A stretch of DNA of 64,000 nucleotides from Rossellomorea aquimaris. GTDB lineage: Bacteria > Bacillota > Bacilli > Bacillales > Bacillaceae_B. The notes below the pieces were generated by a model, which was not told the DNA's origin, made no database searches, and saw only the letters and a program-made list of their open reading frames with translations. This document shows positions 8,785 through 17,208 of this stretch, one piece after another. Each line of letters begins with the position of its first letter. Position 1 is the stretch's first letter. Location of the stretch: positions 438,902 to 502,901 of the forward strand of contig NZ_QNRJ01000001.1 of the NCBI RefSeq assembly GCF_003315075.1, in the 5' to 3' direction. The translations under genes and the position numbers were made by a program.

Positions 8785-9222
8785 TTATCCTTTTAATGAT
8801 GTAGCAAGGCCGTACCAAACAACCCAAACTTCCTGAGACATTTCCGCCAGATCTTGATAAATCCAACCTGTCATATCCCGCCACTCCCTGGACAGCTTAT
8901 CCATTGGGACAATTCCTTTCCCGATTTCTGAACCTATCCAGATTACACTGCGATCAGAGTCTTCTTCTTCCCACTGCTTTAAGGATTGTATCAAAATGGT
9001 AAAAGACTTTCTGATTTCGGAATCATTATTTAAAATGGTTGATCGAATTCCATACTCAAATCCCTCCATTACGATGACAGAGTTTGAAAAGTTGATCTCA
9101 TCCAATTGAATCCTTTTTCCATTAAATAATGGAATCCAGGTTGTATCCGTTTCTTTAAGATTAAAATGGATTTTCACCCATCTGCTTTTCCCATTAAAGG
9201 AACCTCCCGTAACGAAGTACAT
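8785..9222 (-). CDS. CobU-like P-loop protein lacking the guanylyltransferase histidine
   Basis: A 145-residue protein related to CobU (adenosylcobinamide kinase/guanylyltransferase). It keeps the P-loop (GGSFNGKS, 6-13) and a CobU-like C-terminus (EIGKGIVPMDKLSREWRDM, then VWVVWYGL). The middle is short, with no HxxxR-type motif holding the guanylylated His. Function is therefore uncertain: perhaps a kinase-only or accessory protein beside the fuller CobU encoded at 10539-11120. The ATG at 9222 is set by GGAGG eight bases upstream. It overlaps the end of cobC by about 49 bases. Confidence 0.75.
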   Translation of the reverse strand: MYFVTGGSFNGKSRWVKIHFNLKETDTTWIPLFNGKRIQLDEINFSNSVIVMEGFEYGIRSTILNNDSEIRKSFTILIQSLKQWEEEDSDRSVIWIGSEIGKGIVPMDKLSREWRDMTGWIYQDLAEMSQEVWVVWYGLATSLKG

Positions 9223-9803
9223 GTTTGATTCCTCCAATCATTTTCTGTCTTCCATACCAATTCATACCCTTCCCCATGGTTGACCTCCCATTCCCAAAAC
9301 GTTCTGTGAACATTTTTGGGAGATAACGATGTTAATAGATGTCGAATGACTCCACCATGAGTAATAACGGCGTACCGCTTCCCGTTGTGCTCTTCTATCT
9401 GTTTGATAATCTGTGCCCAGGCTAGCTCGACTCGATTTCCAAATTGATTCATCCCTTCCCCATTAGGTGGAGAAATGGATGGGTCCAATATCCATTCTTG
9501 ATATACATCATCTTCTTTTAAGCTTTCATAGGTTAAACCTTCCCAGCTTCCAAAGTGTAGCTCTCTTAAAAGGGATGAAGAGATCAATGGAGCATGAGGA
9601 AACAGAAAATGAGCGGTTTCTATACAGCGGTTAAGATCACTCGAAAAGCACCGTTCATACTCTTCAAAAAGAGTATTTCGCCTTTTAAGTAATTCGATTC
9701 CTTTTCGAGATAAACTGGAATTGGTCCAGCCGAGGTATTTCCCCTGCTCATTTTCATCAGTTAAACCATGGCGAATACATGCAATAACCATATAGTCATC
9801 CAT
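9174..9803 (-). CDS. cobC: Alpha-ribazole phosphatase (histidine phosphatase family)
   Basis: CobC removes the phosphate from adenosylcobalamin phosphate or alpha-ribazole phosphate at the end of nucleotide-loop assembly. The 209-residue protein has the phosphohistidine motif RHG (11-13 from the chosen start), RELHFGSWEGL and the second active-site His in VITHGGV. The ATG at 9803 has GGAG eight bases upstream; a GTG at 9809 and an ATG at 9791 are alternatives. The sequence alone would only say phosphoglycerate-mutase-like phosphatase. The position between cobS and a cobU-like gene gives the specific role. Confidence 0.85.
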   Translation of the reverse strand: MDDYMVIACIRHGLTDENEQGKYLGWTNSSLSRKGIELLKRRNTLFEEYERCFSSDLNRCIETAHFLFPHAPLISSSLLRELHFGSWEGLTYESLKEDDVYQEWILDPSISPPNGEGMNQFGNRVELAWAQIIKQIEEHNGKRYAVITHGGVIRHLLTSLSPKNVHRTFWEWEVNHGEGYELVWKTENDWRNQTCTSLREVPLMGKADG

Positions 9804-10552
9804 AAACACAACTCCACTCCCTCTACACTGGCCCCGATTGTATCACCGGACATACCGCCAAACCATTTGATGGATCTAGAATAAACAAACCAGAATACAG
9901 CTAACGCCACCAGGGTGAATAAAGCATAAAAATAAAACCAATTTAAATAGAAGCTGCCGACTCCACCCAGCAATAAACCAGAAACAATCCATATAAGATC
10001 ATAACCCGTCATATTCTTACGGAAACCATATCCCATTCCAGACGTCTGGGCTGCAGGGATAAGAATCAGACTCGCCCCCATCATCATTCGACTTAAAAAG
10101 GGAATGGACACAAGGATCATAACAATAAAAAAAGGGGAATGGGTTTGCAGTATGGTTTCATAAATAAATAAAAACTTTGAAGAAAGCAATACCACCAGTG
10201 ACAAAACGCCAAAGGCACCTACCCTCGGGTCTTTCATGATGTCTAATCGTTTCTTTTTATCTCTATAGGAAAAAAAGGCATCACTTGCATCCATATAGCC
10301 ATCTAAATGGATACCACCCGTTAATACGATTGGCATTACCCAAATAAAGAATGCTATTCCTAAAGGGCTTATGTGGGTAAGAGAATTCAGAAAAACATAT
10401 CCTCCTAAAAGAAACACACCTACAAATAAACCTAGCAGAGGAAATGTGCGGACCATCCACTTCATTTCCCTTTTGCCGATTGAAAATTCTTTACGGATCG
10501 GCAGAATCGTAAAAAACTGCAGGTTAAGGAGAAAGCTCTTAAATAGGATCAT
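9761..10552 (-). CDS. cobS: Adenosylcobinamide-GDP ribazoletransferase (cobalamin synthase)
   Basis: CobS joins adenosylcobinamide-GDP to alpha-ribazole or its phosphate in the membrane. The protein is about 263 residues with multiple membrane segments. It opens with the family N-terminus FLLNLQFFTILPIRKEF and contains the conserved GGIHLDGYMDASDAFFSYRDKKKRL, whose Asp residues are the likely metal ligands, followed by MKDPRVGAFG. The start is uncertain: the ATG at 10552 fits the family N-terminus, and an in-frame ATG at 10573 has AGGGG upstream. It overlaps both cobU and cobC. Confidence 0.93.
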   Translation of the reverse strand: MILFKSFLLNLQFFTILPIRKEFSIGKREMKWMVRTFPLLGLFVGVFLLGGYVFLNSLTHISPLGIAFFIWVMPIVLTGGIHLDGYMDASDAFFSYRDKKKRLDIMKDPRVGAFGVLSLVVLLSSKFLFIYETILQTHSPFFIVMILVSIPFLSRMMMGASLILIPAAQTSGMGYGFRKNMTGYDLIWIVSGLLLGGVGSFYLNWFYFYALFTLVALAVFWFVYSRSIKWFGGMSGDTIGASVEGVELCLWMTIWLLHVFAMV

Positions 10553-11120
10553 GAGTAAACCGTCCTTCCTCATTCGGACCCCTCTTTTTCACAACCGGGA
10601 TTCCCGCCGTCATTTCAATCGCCACACATGCTTTTTTCACCATTCTTATATGCAATGCACCAAGCCGTTTCTGGAAAGTAAGGATATCGGTTGAATCAAT
10701 TGGAAGGTCAGAAACCAATTCATTACTAACCAGGAGCAGTACATCAACTTTATTTAGCAACCGTATGATAGACTGATAGATTTTCTCTTCTATATCCTGG
10801 TCTTTCTCCTCTCTATTACCATACATCTCATTTGTTAAAAGAGTCGTGAGGCAATCTAACAGAACAACGGAGTGTTGAGGAATGTGGTTGATGATCCTTT
10901 CAATCGAATTGGGACACTCAACCGTCGTCCATTCCACCTTAGAAGATTGCCGGTCCTGCCGGTGTTTCGAGATTCTTTGCTCCATCTCCCTGTCAGTGTT
11001 CACTCCACAAGCAAGATAGACCAATGGAACGTTTGACTTTTTCTTCTCTATTGCCCATTTTTCAGCAAAAGAGCTTTTGCCGCTTCTAACCCCTCCGGTT
11101 ATAAAATACAGGATTCCCAA
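10539..11120 (-). CDS. cobU: Adenosylcobinamide kinase / adenosylcobinamide-phosphate guanylyltransferase
   Basis: CobU phosphorylates adenosylcobinamide and attaches GMP to give AdoCbi-GDP for CobS. The 193-residue protein has the P-loop GGVRSGKS (9-16), the HRQDR segment at 53-57 expected to hold the guanylylated His, LLDCLTTLLTNEM, and a C-terminal segment ending in a GIPVV motif. The TTG at 11120 is chosen because AGGGGG lies 7 nt upstream; an earlier TTG at 11141 gives no useful extra sequence. It ends inside the cobS start region. A second, reduced CobU-like gene lies downstream in the same operon. Confidence 0.9.
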   Translation of the reverse strand: MGILYFITGGVRSGKSSFAEKWAIEKKKSNVPLVYLACGVNTDREMEQRISKHRQDRQSSKVEWTTVECPNSIERIINHIPQHSVVLLDCLTTLLTNEMYGNREEKDQDIEEKIYQSIIRLLNKVDVLLLVSNELVSDLPIDSTDILTFQKRLGALHIRMVKKACVAIEMTAGIPVVKKRGPNEEGRFTHDPI

Positions 11121-11157
11121 GTCGATTCCCCCTCTTCTCAATCACCCTGTCATTGAT

Positions 11158-12624
11158 TTAGTTCTCCTCTGTTTGATCCAAATAGCGTTGAATGGCTTTT
11201 TTCGTTACCTCATACACACCTCGCCCTATCAACTTCCCTATCGGTGTAATCGGCCCTGCGAACGGTTCCAGCTCACCTTGTTGACTCGAGGAGATCAGAA
11301 TACTGTCCGTCGGTGTCCCCGTTGCCAGCTGACCAGTTCTTCTGTCCCTCACATTCATGTCGTGAAGGGCCCTCACTTTTGCTTCTGTTGAGGTTACAAG
11401 GGCTTCTATATATGCTTCATCTGACAGATTCCCATTTATGAACACCCACGTATTAATCGTACCTGGCCTTAAGTCAATATCATATTGATAACTTGTTGAG
11501 ACATCAATCGCATTTCCGACACCGGCTGTCACCACAACGAATACGGAATGCCCTTGAACTTCGAAGCGATCGCAAACCATATTATTTAAAGGAAGAGCCG
11601 TCATCATACCTACAGAAAATGAGGGATCCAGGTCTTTATGAACAAGAAATTCTTTCATATCCTCTTGATAATCTGAGCAGTCATAATCTGCAGGGACTCT
11701 ACGATTGATAAAGTGCCTGTACCATCCGATTCCTGCACCAATGATCCCTGAGGACATACATTTTAATGGGTAAGGGGCAGAGAAATGTATGTATTCTTCC
11801 CTCACGTTCAGGAAGCTTTCATCTAACACAAAGTCCTCGGTCGCACTCTCCTCAGGAACAATGACCATTTGAGGTTTTGCCACTAAAGGATGAGCTTGTT
11901 TCTGAACCTTTGTACGATACACCTCTTCGATATGCTTCTCTTTCAGAACCTCTTCCGGGTGATGAAGAAGTTTGGTTTTTCCTTTGTCTAAGAGAAGTAA
12001 GCGATCACAGTATAAACTTGCTAAATTCAAGTCATGGAAGATCGCGATTACTGTTAATTTTTCGTGTACCGTTTGATTCTTAATTAAATCCAACAATGAT
12101 TTCTGATACGAAAGATCAAGGTGATTAGTAGGTTCATCAAGCAACAGGACTTGTGGTTCCTGAGCGAGAGCCTGGGCAAGAAATACCCTCTGGCGTTCTC
12201 CCCCGGACAACTCATGAAGGTAGCGGTGCTGAAAGGACGTAATGCCCGTTTGATCCATTACCTTTTCTACGATATCAACATCTCGTTCAGTCGTTCCTTT
12301 TAAAAAACCTTTTTGGTGAGCATATCTCCCAAGCATAACCGTCTCCCTCACTTCATACGAAAAGGATTCCGTCGATATTTGAGGAAGTACCGCTATCTGT
12401 TTGGCTAAATCCCTTGAAGTAAAATGATGCAGTTCTTTTCCTTTTAATCTGATGTTTCCATCCATTAATGGAAGCAGACCCGTCATGGCTTTTAACAAGG
12501 TCGTCTTTCCACTTCCGTTCGGTCCAAGAATCCCAAAGAATTCTCCTTTATCTATATGAAAATTCATATCTTCCACAATTATTTTCTCGTTATATCCTAC
12601 TGTGACACCTTTTAGATCTATCAT
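11158..12624 (-). CDS. Fusion of cobalamin ABC ATPase (BtuD) and adenosylcobinamide amidohydrolase (CbiZ)
   Basis: A 488-residue two-function protein. Residues 1 to about 250 form an ABC ATPase: Walker A GPNGSGKT (34-41), signature LSGGERQ (139-145), Walker B VLLLDE (159-164), which would energise corrinoid import with BtuC and BtuF. Residues about 265-488 match CbiZ (SSGIIGAGIGWYRHFINRRV, VVVTAGVGNAIDVS, STEAKVRALHDM, TGTPTDSILI). CbiZ cleaves the aminopropanol arm of incomplete corrinoids to adenosylcobyric acid so they can be rebuilt. The ATG overlaps the btuC stop as ATGA. The fusion puts uptake and remodelling in one polypeptide at the membrane. Confidence 0.92.
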   Translation of the reverse strand: MIDLKGVTVGYNEKIIVEDMNFHIDKGEFFGILGPNGSGKTTLLKAMTGLLPLMDGNIRLKGKELHHFTSRDLAKQIAVLPQISTESFSYEVRETVMLGRYAHQKGFLKGTTERDVDIVEKVMDQTGITSFQHRYLHELSGGERQRVFLAQALAQEPQVLLLDEPTNHLDLSYQKSLLDLIKNQTVHEKLTVIAIFHDLNLASLYCDRLLLLDKGKTKLLHHPEEVLKEKHIEEVYRTKVQKQAHPLVAKPQMVIVPEESATEDFVLDESFLNVREEYIHFSAPYPLKCMSSGIIGAGIGWYRHFINRRVPADYDCSDYQEDMKEFLVHKDLDPSFSVGMMTALPLNNMVCDRFEVQGHSVFVVVTAGVGNAIDVSTSYQYDIDLRPGTINTWVFINGNLSDEAYIEALVTSTEAKVRALHDMNVRDRRTGQLATGTPTDSILISSSQQGELEPFAGPITPIGKLIGRGVYEVTKKAIQRYLDQTEEN

Positions 12625-13679
12625 GATGAAAGCCCTCTTTTCTTCAGTAGAATATAAGCAAACATCGGGGCACCGATAAGAGCTGTTATCACTCCAATCG
12701 GAAGCTCGGTTGGTGCAATGATGGTTCTTGAGATGAGATCGGCCAACACGAGGAAGCCTCCGCCTACAACGATGGACAAAGGAAGTAAGTGTCTATGGTC
12801 ATGCCCTACCATCCTTCTTAGAAAATGAGGGATGACAAGCCCCACAAATCCAATTGTACCTGAAACTGCGACAGCCGCCCCCGTCAGTATACTTCCTGCT
12901 ATTAAGATGAGGAGTTTCCTCTTTTGTACGGATATCCCGATATGATGGGCTTGTTCTTCACCAAAGCTCATGCCATTCAGTTCCTTGCCATTGAGAAACA
13001 AAACGATCACTCCCATGAAGAAAAAGGGCAATATAATCGTAATGTAATCCCACCCTCTCATGGATACACTTCCAAGAAGCCAGCCGATGATCTGTCTTAA
13101 TTCCTCTCCCGTCAGGGCAATCATTAAGGATATAAGGGAACCTAAAAAAGAGCTGAAAATGATTCCTGTTAATATGATGGTTTCTACCTTCATGGTTCTT
13201 TCAACCTTCTGTGCAAACCATAATACGAGGAACACGGTTATAATCGAACATAGAATACTGAGAAAGGGAAGCGTAAACTTCCCAATGAACGGAATGCTCC
13301 AATTAAAGAACAATGTAATAACCGCACCGACCGATGCTCCTGAAGACACACCCAATGTGTATGGATCAGCGAGCGGGTTGCGCAATAGTCCTTGAAAGGA
13401 AGCTCCTGCAATTGCTAAGGAACTTCCAACCAATAATGCCAATAATACTCTGGGCAATCTTATGGCATACACTATATTTGCAAACATTGGATCAATCTCT
13501 TCCGGTAAAGGGTATCCAAACCATTTAGCTCCAACGATGAACAGAATATCCTTTGGCGGGACAGAGACGGTTCCAATCGAAATACCGGCAAAAATTGCGA
13601 ATAGTAAAAACGATACAGCCAACCCGTATGTTATCCATATTTTATTCTGCAAATAACTCCGGATAGATCGACTTTGCAA
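12621..13679 (-). CDS. btuC: Corrinoid/vitamin B12 ABC transporter permease (FecCD family)
   Basis: A permease of about 352 residues with some ten membrane segments. FecCD landmarks are LPRVLLALLVGSSLAIAGA, LRNPLADPYTLGVSSGASVGA and GFVGLVIPHFLRRMVGHDHR. It forms the channel that works with the BtuF binding protein and the BtuD-CbiZ ATPase encoded on either side. Siderophore permeases look alike; substrate comes from the operon and its cobalamin riboswitch. The start is a TTG at 13679 with GGAG nine bases upstream, overlapping the btuF end by 38 bases. A second TTG at 13652 is possible. Confidence 0.9.
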   Translation of the reverse strand: MQSRSIRSYLQNKIWITYGLAVSFLLFAIFAGISIGTVSVPPKDILFIVGAKWFGYPLPEEIDPMFANIVYAIRLPRVLLALLVGSSLAIAGASFQGLLRNPLADPYTLGVSSGASVGAVITLFFNWSIPFIGKFTLPFLSILCSIITVFLVLWFAQKVERTMKVETIILTGIIFSSFLGSLISLMIALTGEELRQIIGWLLGSVSMRGWDYITIILPFFFMGVIVLFLNGKELNGMSFGEEQAHHIGISVQKRKLLILIAGSILTGAAVAVSGTIGFVGLVIPHFLRRMVGHDHRHLLPLSIVVGGGFLVLADLISRTIIAPTELPIGVITALIGAPMFAYILLKKRGLSS

Positions 13680-14607
13680 TTTCCTCTACTCCTTCGACTA
13701 ATCTCGGACCAGTACGTGTGACCAGATCTGAATGGACGTCATGGACATCTTCATTTTTCACAGCGGTTACATCTTTCCAACCTTCTCGGCCCATCACTTG
13801 TTCTTTAGGATTTTCACTATAAAAACCATAGGTTGTAATGATGACGTCAGGATTTGAAGCGATGACCGCTTCTTGATTTACTTGGACCCATCCCTTCTGG
13901 TCACTCATCACATTTTCGGCATTTACCAGTGAAAGCATTTGATCAATAAAAGTATTTTTTCCTGTCGAATATATGTCAGGGGAAGGTGAAACCTCTACAT
14001 ATACTTTTTTCTTTTCAGATACACCACTGACTTTTTCCTTAATGGATTCAAGATCCGCTTTCATCTCAGAAATGACGGACTCAGCTTCATCTTTCTTGCC
14101 GACCAATGTGCCGATGTTTTCCATCGTGGTGTACACTTCCTCAAAGCTATTGGCATCACGTACGATATAGACCTTTACCCCTGCCCCTCGAAGCTGTTCT
14201 AATCCTTCTTCTGCCGACACAGCAGTGGATTCATGGGCAAGAACCAAATCCGGATTCAGACTGATAATCTTCTCAACGTTAAATTCCATTCCACCTATTT
14301 TTTCTTTCTCCGATGCTTCTTTTGGATAATTATCAAAATCTGAAACCCCTACGATTTCCTTATTCAACCCTAACTCGAATAAGATTTCTGTGTTGCTCGG
14401 AATCAATGAAACAATATGTTTAGGTTGCTCATCCAGCGTGACTTTATTATTCAGGGCGTCGTTTACTGACAAAGGAAAAGCAGATTGTCCCTGGCTGACT
14501 TCACCGCTATCTTTATTCTTTTCTACATTTTCATTGTCAGTACCGCAAGCTGAAAGGAGTCCTAGAGATACTATTAGAGCAAGAATGAGTTTGAATGTGT
14601 GTTTCAT
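13642..14607 (-). CDS. btuF: Corrinoid/vitamin B12-binding lipoprotein
   Basis: The substrate-binding component of the B12 ABC importer, anchored as a lipoprotein. From this ATG (AGGAGG seven bases upstream) it is 321 residues, beginning with a signal peptide ending in a lipobox (LLSACG, Cys about residue 21). It has the cluster-A-2 binding fold: PKHIVSLIPSNTEILFELGL, GVSDFDNYP, EKIISLNPDLVLAHES and TGPRLVEGVEEIAKSIYPE. It is the first gene after the cobalamin riboswitch, so B12 represses the whole operon. Confidence 0.9.
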   Translation of the reverse strand: MKHTFKLILALIVSLGLLSACGTDNENVEKNKDSGEVSQGQSAFPLSVNDALNNKVTLDEQPKHIVSLIPSNTEILFELGLNKEIVGVSDFDNYPKEASEKEKIGGMEFNVEKIISLNPDLVLAHESTAVSAEEGLEQLRGAGVKVYIVRDANSFEEVYTTMENIGTLVGKKDEAESVISEMKADLESIKEKVSGVSEKKKVYVEVSPSPDIYSTGKNTFIDQMLSLVNAENVMSDQKGWVQVNQEAVIASNPDVIITTYGFYSENPKEQVMGREGWKDVTAVKNEDVHDVHSDLVTRTGPRLVEGVEEIAKSIYPELFAE

Positions 14608-14639
14608 ACGTTTTCCTCCTGTGAATGAACTTATTTCCA

Positions 14640-14674
14640 GACAAAAAAACATCTCCAGTGGGACTAGAGATGTT
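14640..14674 (-). terminator. Riboswitch-controlled terminator before btuF
   Basis: Read on the minus strand, an 8-bp stem (AACATCTC 14674-14667 with GAGATGTT 14655-14648) is followed by a T7 run. It lies between the cobalamin aptamer and btuF, the expected place for transcription attenuation. Confidence 0.85.
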
Positions 14675-14724
14675 GTGTAAGATGCATAGAAGGCTTTAAA
14701 CCGTTAAACATGCACATTACACCC

Positions 14725-14892
14725 TTCTATCCGCGTAGATTTGGTGCGAAAGACATTAGGCAGGTCTCCTGGCTCATGGTCATTGTTTGCTGCACCTTCC
14801 CATACCTATTGGTACAGTGGTATTCATACAGCTCACTTCCATTTACAGTGGCGGGACCGCGTTGGAATAACACCAACTTCCCTATTATGAAG
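14725..14892 (-). promoter_or_regulatory. Cobalamin (adenosylcobalamin) riboswitch
   Basis: The minus strand contains the B12 box GAGCCAGGAGACCTGCC (reverse of 14759-14774 plus one base) and, upstream, GGTCCCGCCACTGTAA, the two most conserved parts of the cobalamin aptamer, with GGGAAGTTGGTG at the 5' end. When B12 is bound, the terminator at 14640-14674 should form and switch off the salvage operon. The ends given are approximate. Confidence 0.93.
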
Positions 14893-14963
14893 CTAAAAAG
14901 TTTGCTACCGAAACTTCCGCTTCACCTAATCTCATATCGTATGTAATTATTCCGTTCAACAGA

Positions 14964-14992
14964 ATTATACACAAGATTCTATGGATAGTGAA
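14964..14992 (-). promoter_or_regulatory. Promoter of the cobalamin operon
   Basis: TTCACT (14992-14987), 17-bp spacer and a perfect TATAAT (14969-14964) preceded by TGTG (extended -10). Transcription would start near 14957, about 65 bases before the aptamer core. Confidence 0.7.
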
Positions 14993-15074
14993 TGAAATTT
15001 GATAAACTTTGCTGAAAATAGCAGGAATACTTCTTTCCGAAACTTTTCCCGGTGCAACCTTTCGAGCTAATAGA

Positions 15075-15103
15075 TTGTCCCCTCCATTCTTTCGTGATAA
15101 AAT
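15075..15103 (+). promoter_or_regulatory. Promoter of msrA
   Basis: TTGTCC (15075-15080), 17-bp spacer, TAAAAT (15098-15103) with an extended TGA just before it. It lies 60 bases upstream of the msrA start. Confidence 0.7.
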
Positions 15104-15163
15104 CTTTTTCAAGCAATCGCTTTACTGCTTTAGAGGAGCACATATGGTACAGGAGGTTCAGCA

Positions 15164-15694
15164 ATGAAAGAAAAAAAAGAAATCGCTACCTTTGCAGGTG
15201 GATGTTTTTGGTGCATGGTAAAGCCATTTGATGAATTACCGGGAATAATTGATGTCGTGTCAGGTTACTCAGGGGGCCACCTTGAAAACCCAACATATCA
15301 AGATATAAAAGCAGGAAATAGTGGACATTACGAAGCTGTTCAAATCACATTTAATCCTGATGTATTCCCTTATGAAAGATTATTAGAGCTATACTGGCCA
15401 CAGATTGATCCAACAGATGATGGCGGACAATTCCATGACCGCGGGGATCAGTACCGGACAGCTATTTTCTACCATAATGATCACCAAAAACAATTAGCTG
15501 AAAACACAAAGAACGAAATAGCAGACAGTGGACGATTCAAGAAGCCTATCGTCACAAACATCCTTCCTGCTTCCACTTTCTATCCGGCAGAAGAATACCA
15601 TCAAAAATTTTACAAGAAAAATCCAGATGAATATAAACAAGACCGGTCAAAATCAGGTCGCGATGAATTTATAGATAATCATTGGAAGAACTAA
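15164..15694 (+). CDS. msrA: Peptide-methionine (S)-S-oxide reductase
   Basis: MsrA reduces methionine-S-sulfoxide in oxidised proteins. The 176-residue protein has the catalytic motif GGCFWC (Cys14 and Cys17), followed by the family blocks GYSGGHLENPTY, GHYEAVQITFNPD and DDGGQFHDRGDQYRTAIFY. AGGAGG precedes the ATG. It has its own sigma-A promoter and a terminator directly after the stop. No MsrB domain or gene is adjacent. Confidence 0.96.
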   Translation: MKEKKEIATFAGGCFWCMVKPFDELPGIIDVVSGYSGGHLENPTYQDIKAGNSGHYEAVQITFNPDVFPYERLLELYWPQIDPTDDGGQFHDRGDQYRTAIFYHNDHQKQLAENTKNEIADSGRFKKPIVTNILPASTFYPAEEYHQKFYKKNPDEYKQDRSKSGRDEFIDNHWKN

Positions 15695-15705
15695 ATAGCG
15701 GGATG

Positions 15706-15747
15706 AAAAAAACTCCTTTCGCCAAACTAATGGCAGGAAGGAGTTTT
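15706..15747 (+). terminator. msrA terminator
   Basis: An aaaactccttt...aaggagtttt stem extended by gcc/ggc, ending in a T run. The 3' arm also supplies the AAGGAG that precedes the small ORF starting at 15751. Confidence 0.75.
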
Positions 15748-15750
15748 TGT

Positions 15751-15909
15751 ATGAAGAAAAATGAGAAAAATACAGAAGACAAAGAGCAGGTTATCGGGTT
15801 TGAAGGCCCAGGGAAAGTCGTCAATTTCTTTGACCCCTATCCTGATGAAGATGAAAAGAATGTAAATAACTCGGATACGGTAGATAATCATTCTTCAGAA
15901 AAACAGTAA
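15751..15909 (+). CDS. Small acidic hydrophilic protein, unknown
   Basis: A possible 52-residue protein, MKKNEKNTEDKEQVIGFEGP at its start. It has a charged N-terminus, a short central VVNFFDPYP segment and an acidic tail; no signal peptide or membrane helix. AGGAG seven bases before the ATG is a good ribosome binding site, but it belongs to the 3' arm of the msrA terminator, so translation would depend on read-through or unfolding. A terminator follows. I do not recognise a family. Confidence 0.45.
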   Translation: MKKNEKNTEDKEQVIGFEGPGKVVNFFDPYPDEDEKNVNNSDTVDNHSSEKQ

Positions 15910-15915
15910 GAATAT

Positions 15916-15953
15916 AAAAGGTGAAGATTATTTAAATGTAACCTTCACCTTTT
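15916..15953. terminator. Intrinsic terminator after the small ORF
   Basis: aaaaggtgaag (15916-15926) pairs with cttcacctttt; the outer A and T tracts make it usable in both directions. Confidence 0.75.
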
Positions 15954-16092
15954 CATATTAACCCCTCTTTTAATGGTGGTACGTTCGTCAACACAAACAG
16001 GTTTTCTTTTCCTTCAGGAGCCTGTGAAGGTATCACCTTTACCGAAAATGGTTAAAATGTCGATAATAATCAAAAGATTTGAGGGTGAAAAA

Positions 16093-17208
16093 ATGTATAT
16101 TTGGTTAGGATCTGTTATTCTTACCGTTTTCCTTTTTACTAGAATCCCGACAGTCAAAAAGTCCATTCATGTAAGGAATAGTTTTCTCGTAAAAAAATGC
16201 TCCATCATCATTCCTGCCAGAAATGAAGAACAGACGATTGGAAATCTATTATCAAGTATTCAGAAGCAATTTATTCAGCCGTTTGAAGTGATCGTTGTAA
16301 ATGATGGATCGAAGGATCGGACGAAGGCTATAGCCGAAGAATTTGGAGCAACAGTCGTCGATACTCCCCCTCTTCCAAATGGATGGAACGGAAAATCTTG
16401 GGCTTGTTGGAATGGGGCGGAAGCTTCAAAGGGGGAATTCTTACTGTTTGTTGACTCAGATACATGGTTCGAGCAAGCAGGACTTCTGAGAATATGCGAG
16501 ACTTATCAACGACAGCAATGTCAGGGAGTTCTGAGCATTCATCCCTATCATAAGATGAATAGTGGATATGAAACATTATCCATGATGTTTCATTTAATCG
16601 TATTCGCCGCAACAAGTGTCACTCATCTCCTTTCAGGGTTGGTCAAACCTTCGGGTGGGTTTGGCCAGTGCTTCCTGTGTTCAAGAGATGTATATCGGCG
16701 AATCGGTGGGCACGAAGCAATCAAAGGAAATATGGTGGAGCATTTTGCTTTAAGTCAACGTGCTAAAAAGTGTGGAGAATTAGTAGAGGCAGTCAGCGGA
16801 AGCAATGCCATATCCATGAGAATGTATGGGAACGGGTTGAGCGGGTTATTCCACGGATGGTCTAAGAGTTTCGCTTCCGGGGCAAAATCGACAAACATCA
16901 TTCTTTTGGTACTATCTTCATTGTGGATTACCTCTCTCACTTCTTTTGTCATACATTCGCCGGTAATGGTGTGGACAGACCCCTATATTTATTTGATTCA
17001 GTACTTGTTTTTAAGTGTTTACTTGTATTTCATCCTTAGTAGGATAGGGAATTTCACCATTTTTGAAACGCTCCTATTTCCAGGCCATATTCTATTTTTC
17101 GTGATGACCTTTTCCCACTCGGTGTTTACAACATTTTTTACGAAAGACACAAAGTGGAAGGATCGATACGTTTATATAGAGAGAGGTAAGGATGAAAAGA
17201 TGAAATGA
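16093..17208 (+). CDS. Membrane-associated family 2 glycosyltransferase
   Basis: A 371-residue GT2 enzyme: an N-terminal membrane helix (WLGSVILTVFLF), then CSIIIPARNEEQTIGNLL (about 37-54), VVNDGSKDRT, and the metal-binding LLFVDSDTW, then a C-terminal region with two or three membrane segments. The WNGKSWACWNGA block resembles CrtQ-type carotenoid (diaponeurosporenoate) glycosyltransferases, but no carotenoid gene is nearby, so the acceptor is unknown. The ATG at 16093 follows GAGGGTG; the open frame extends upstream without family-like sequence. Confidence 0.85.
   Translation: MYIWLGSVILTVFLFTRIPTVKKSIHVRNSFLVKKCSIIIPARNEEQTIGNLLSSIQKQFIQPFEVIVVNDGSKDRTKAIAEEFGATVVDTPPLPNGWNGKSWACWNGAEASKGEFLLFVDSDTWFEQAGLLRICETYQRQQCQGVLSIHPYHKMNSGYETLSMMFHLIVFAATSVTHLLSGLVKPSGGFGQCFLCSRDVYRRIGGHEAIKGNMVEHFALSQRAKKCGELVEAVSGSNAISMRMYGNGLSGLFHGWSKSFASGAKSTNIILLVLSSLWITSLTSFVIHSPVMVWTDPYIYLIQYLFLSVYLYFILSRIGNFTIFETLLFPGHILFFVMTFSHSVFTTFFTKDTKWKDRYVYIERGKDEKMK

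Noticed and set aside
13060..13395. 111-codon plus-strand ORF opposite btuC
   Set aside because: Shadow of the well-supported permease gene; no ribosome binding site or protein-like pattern.
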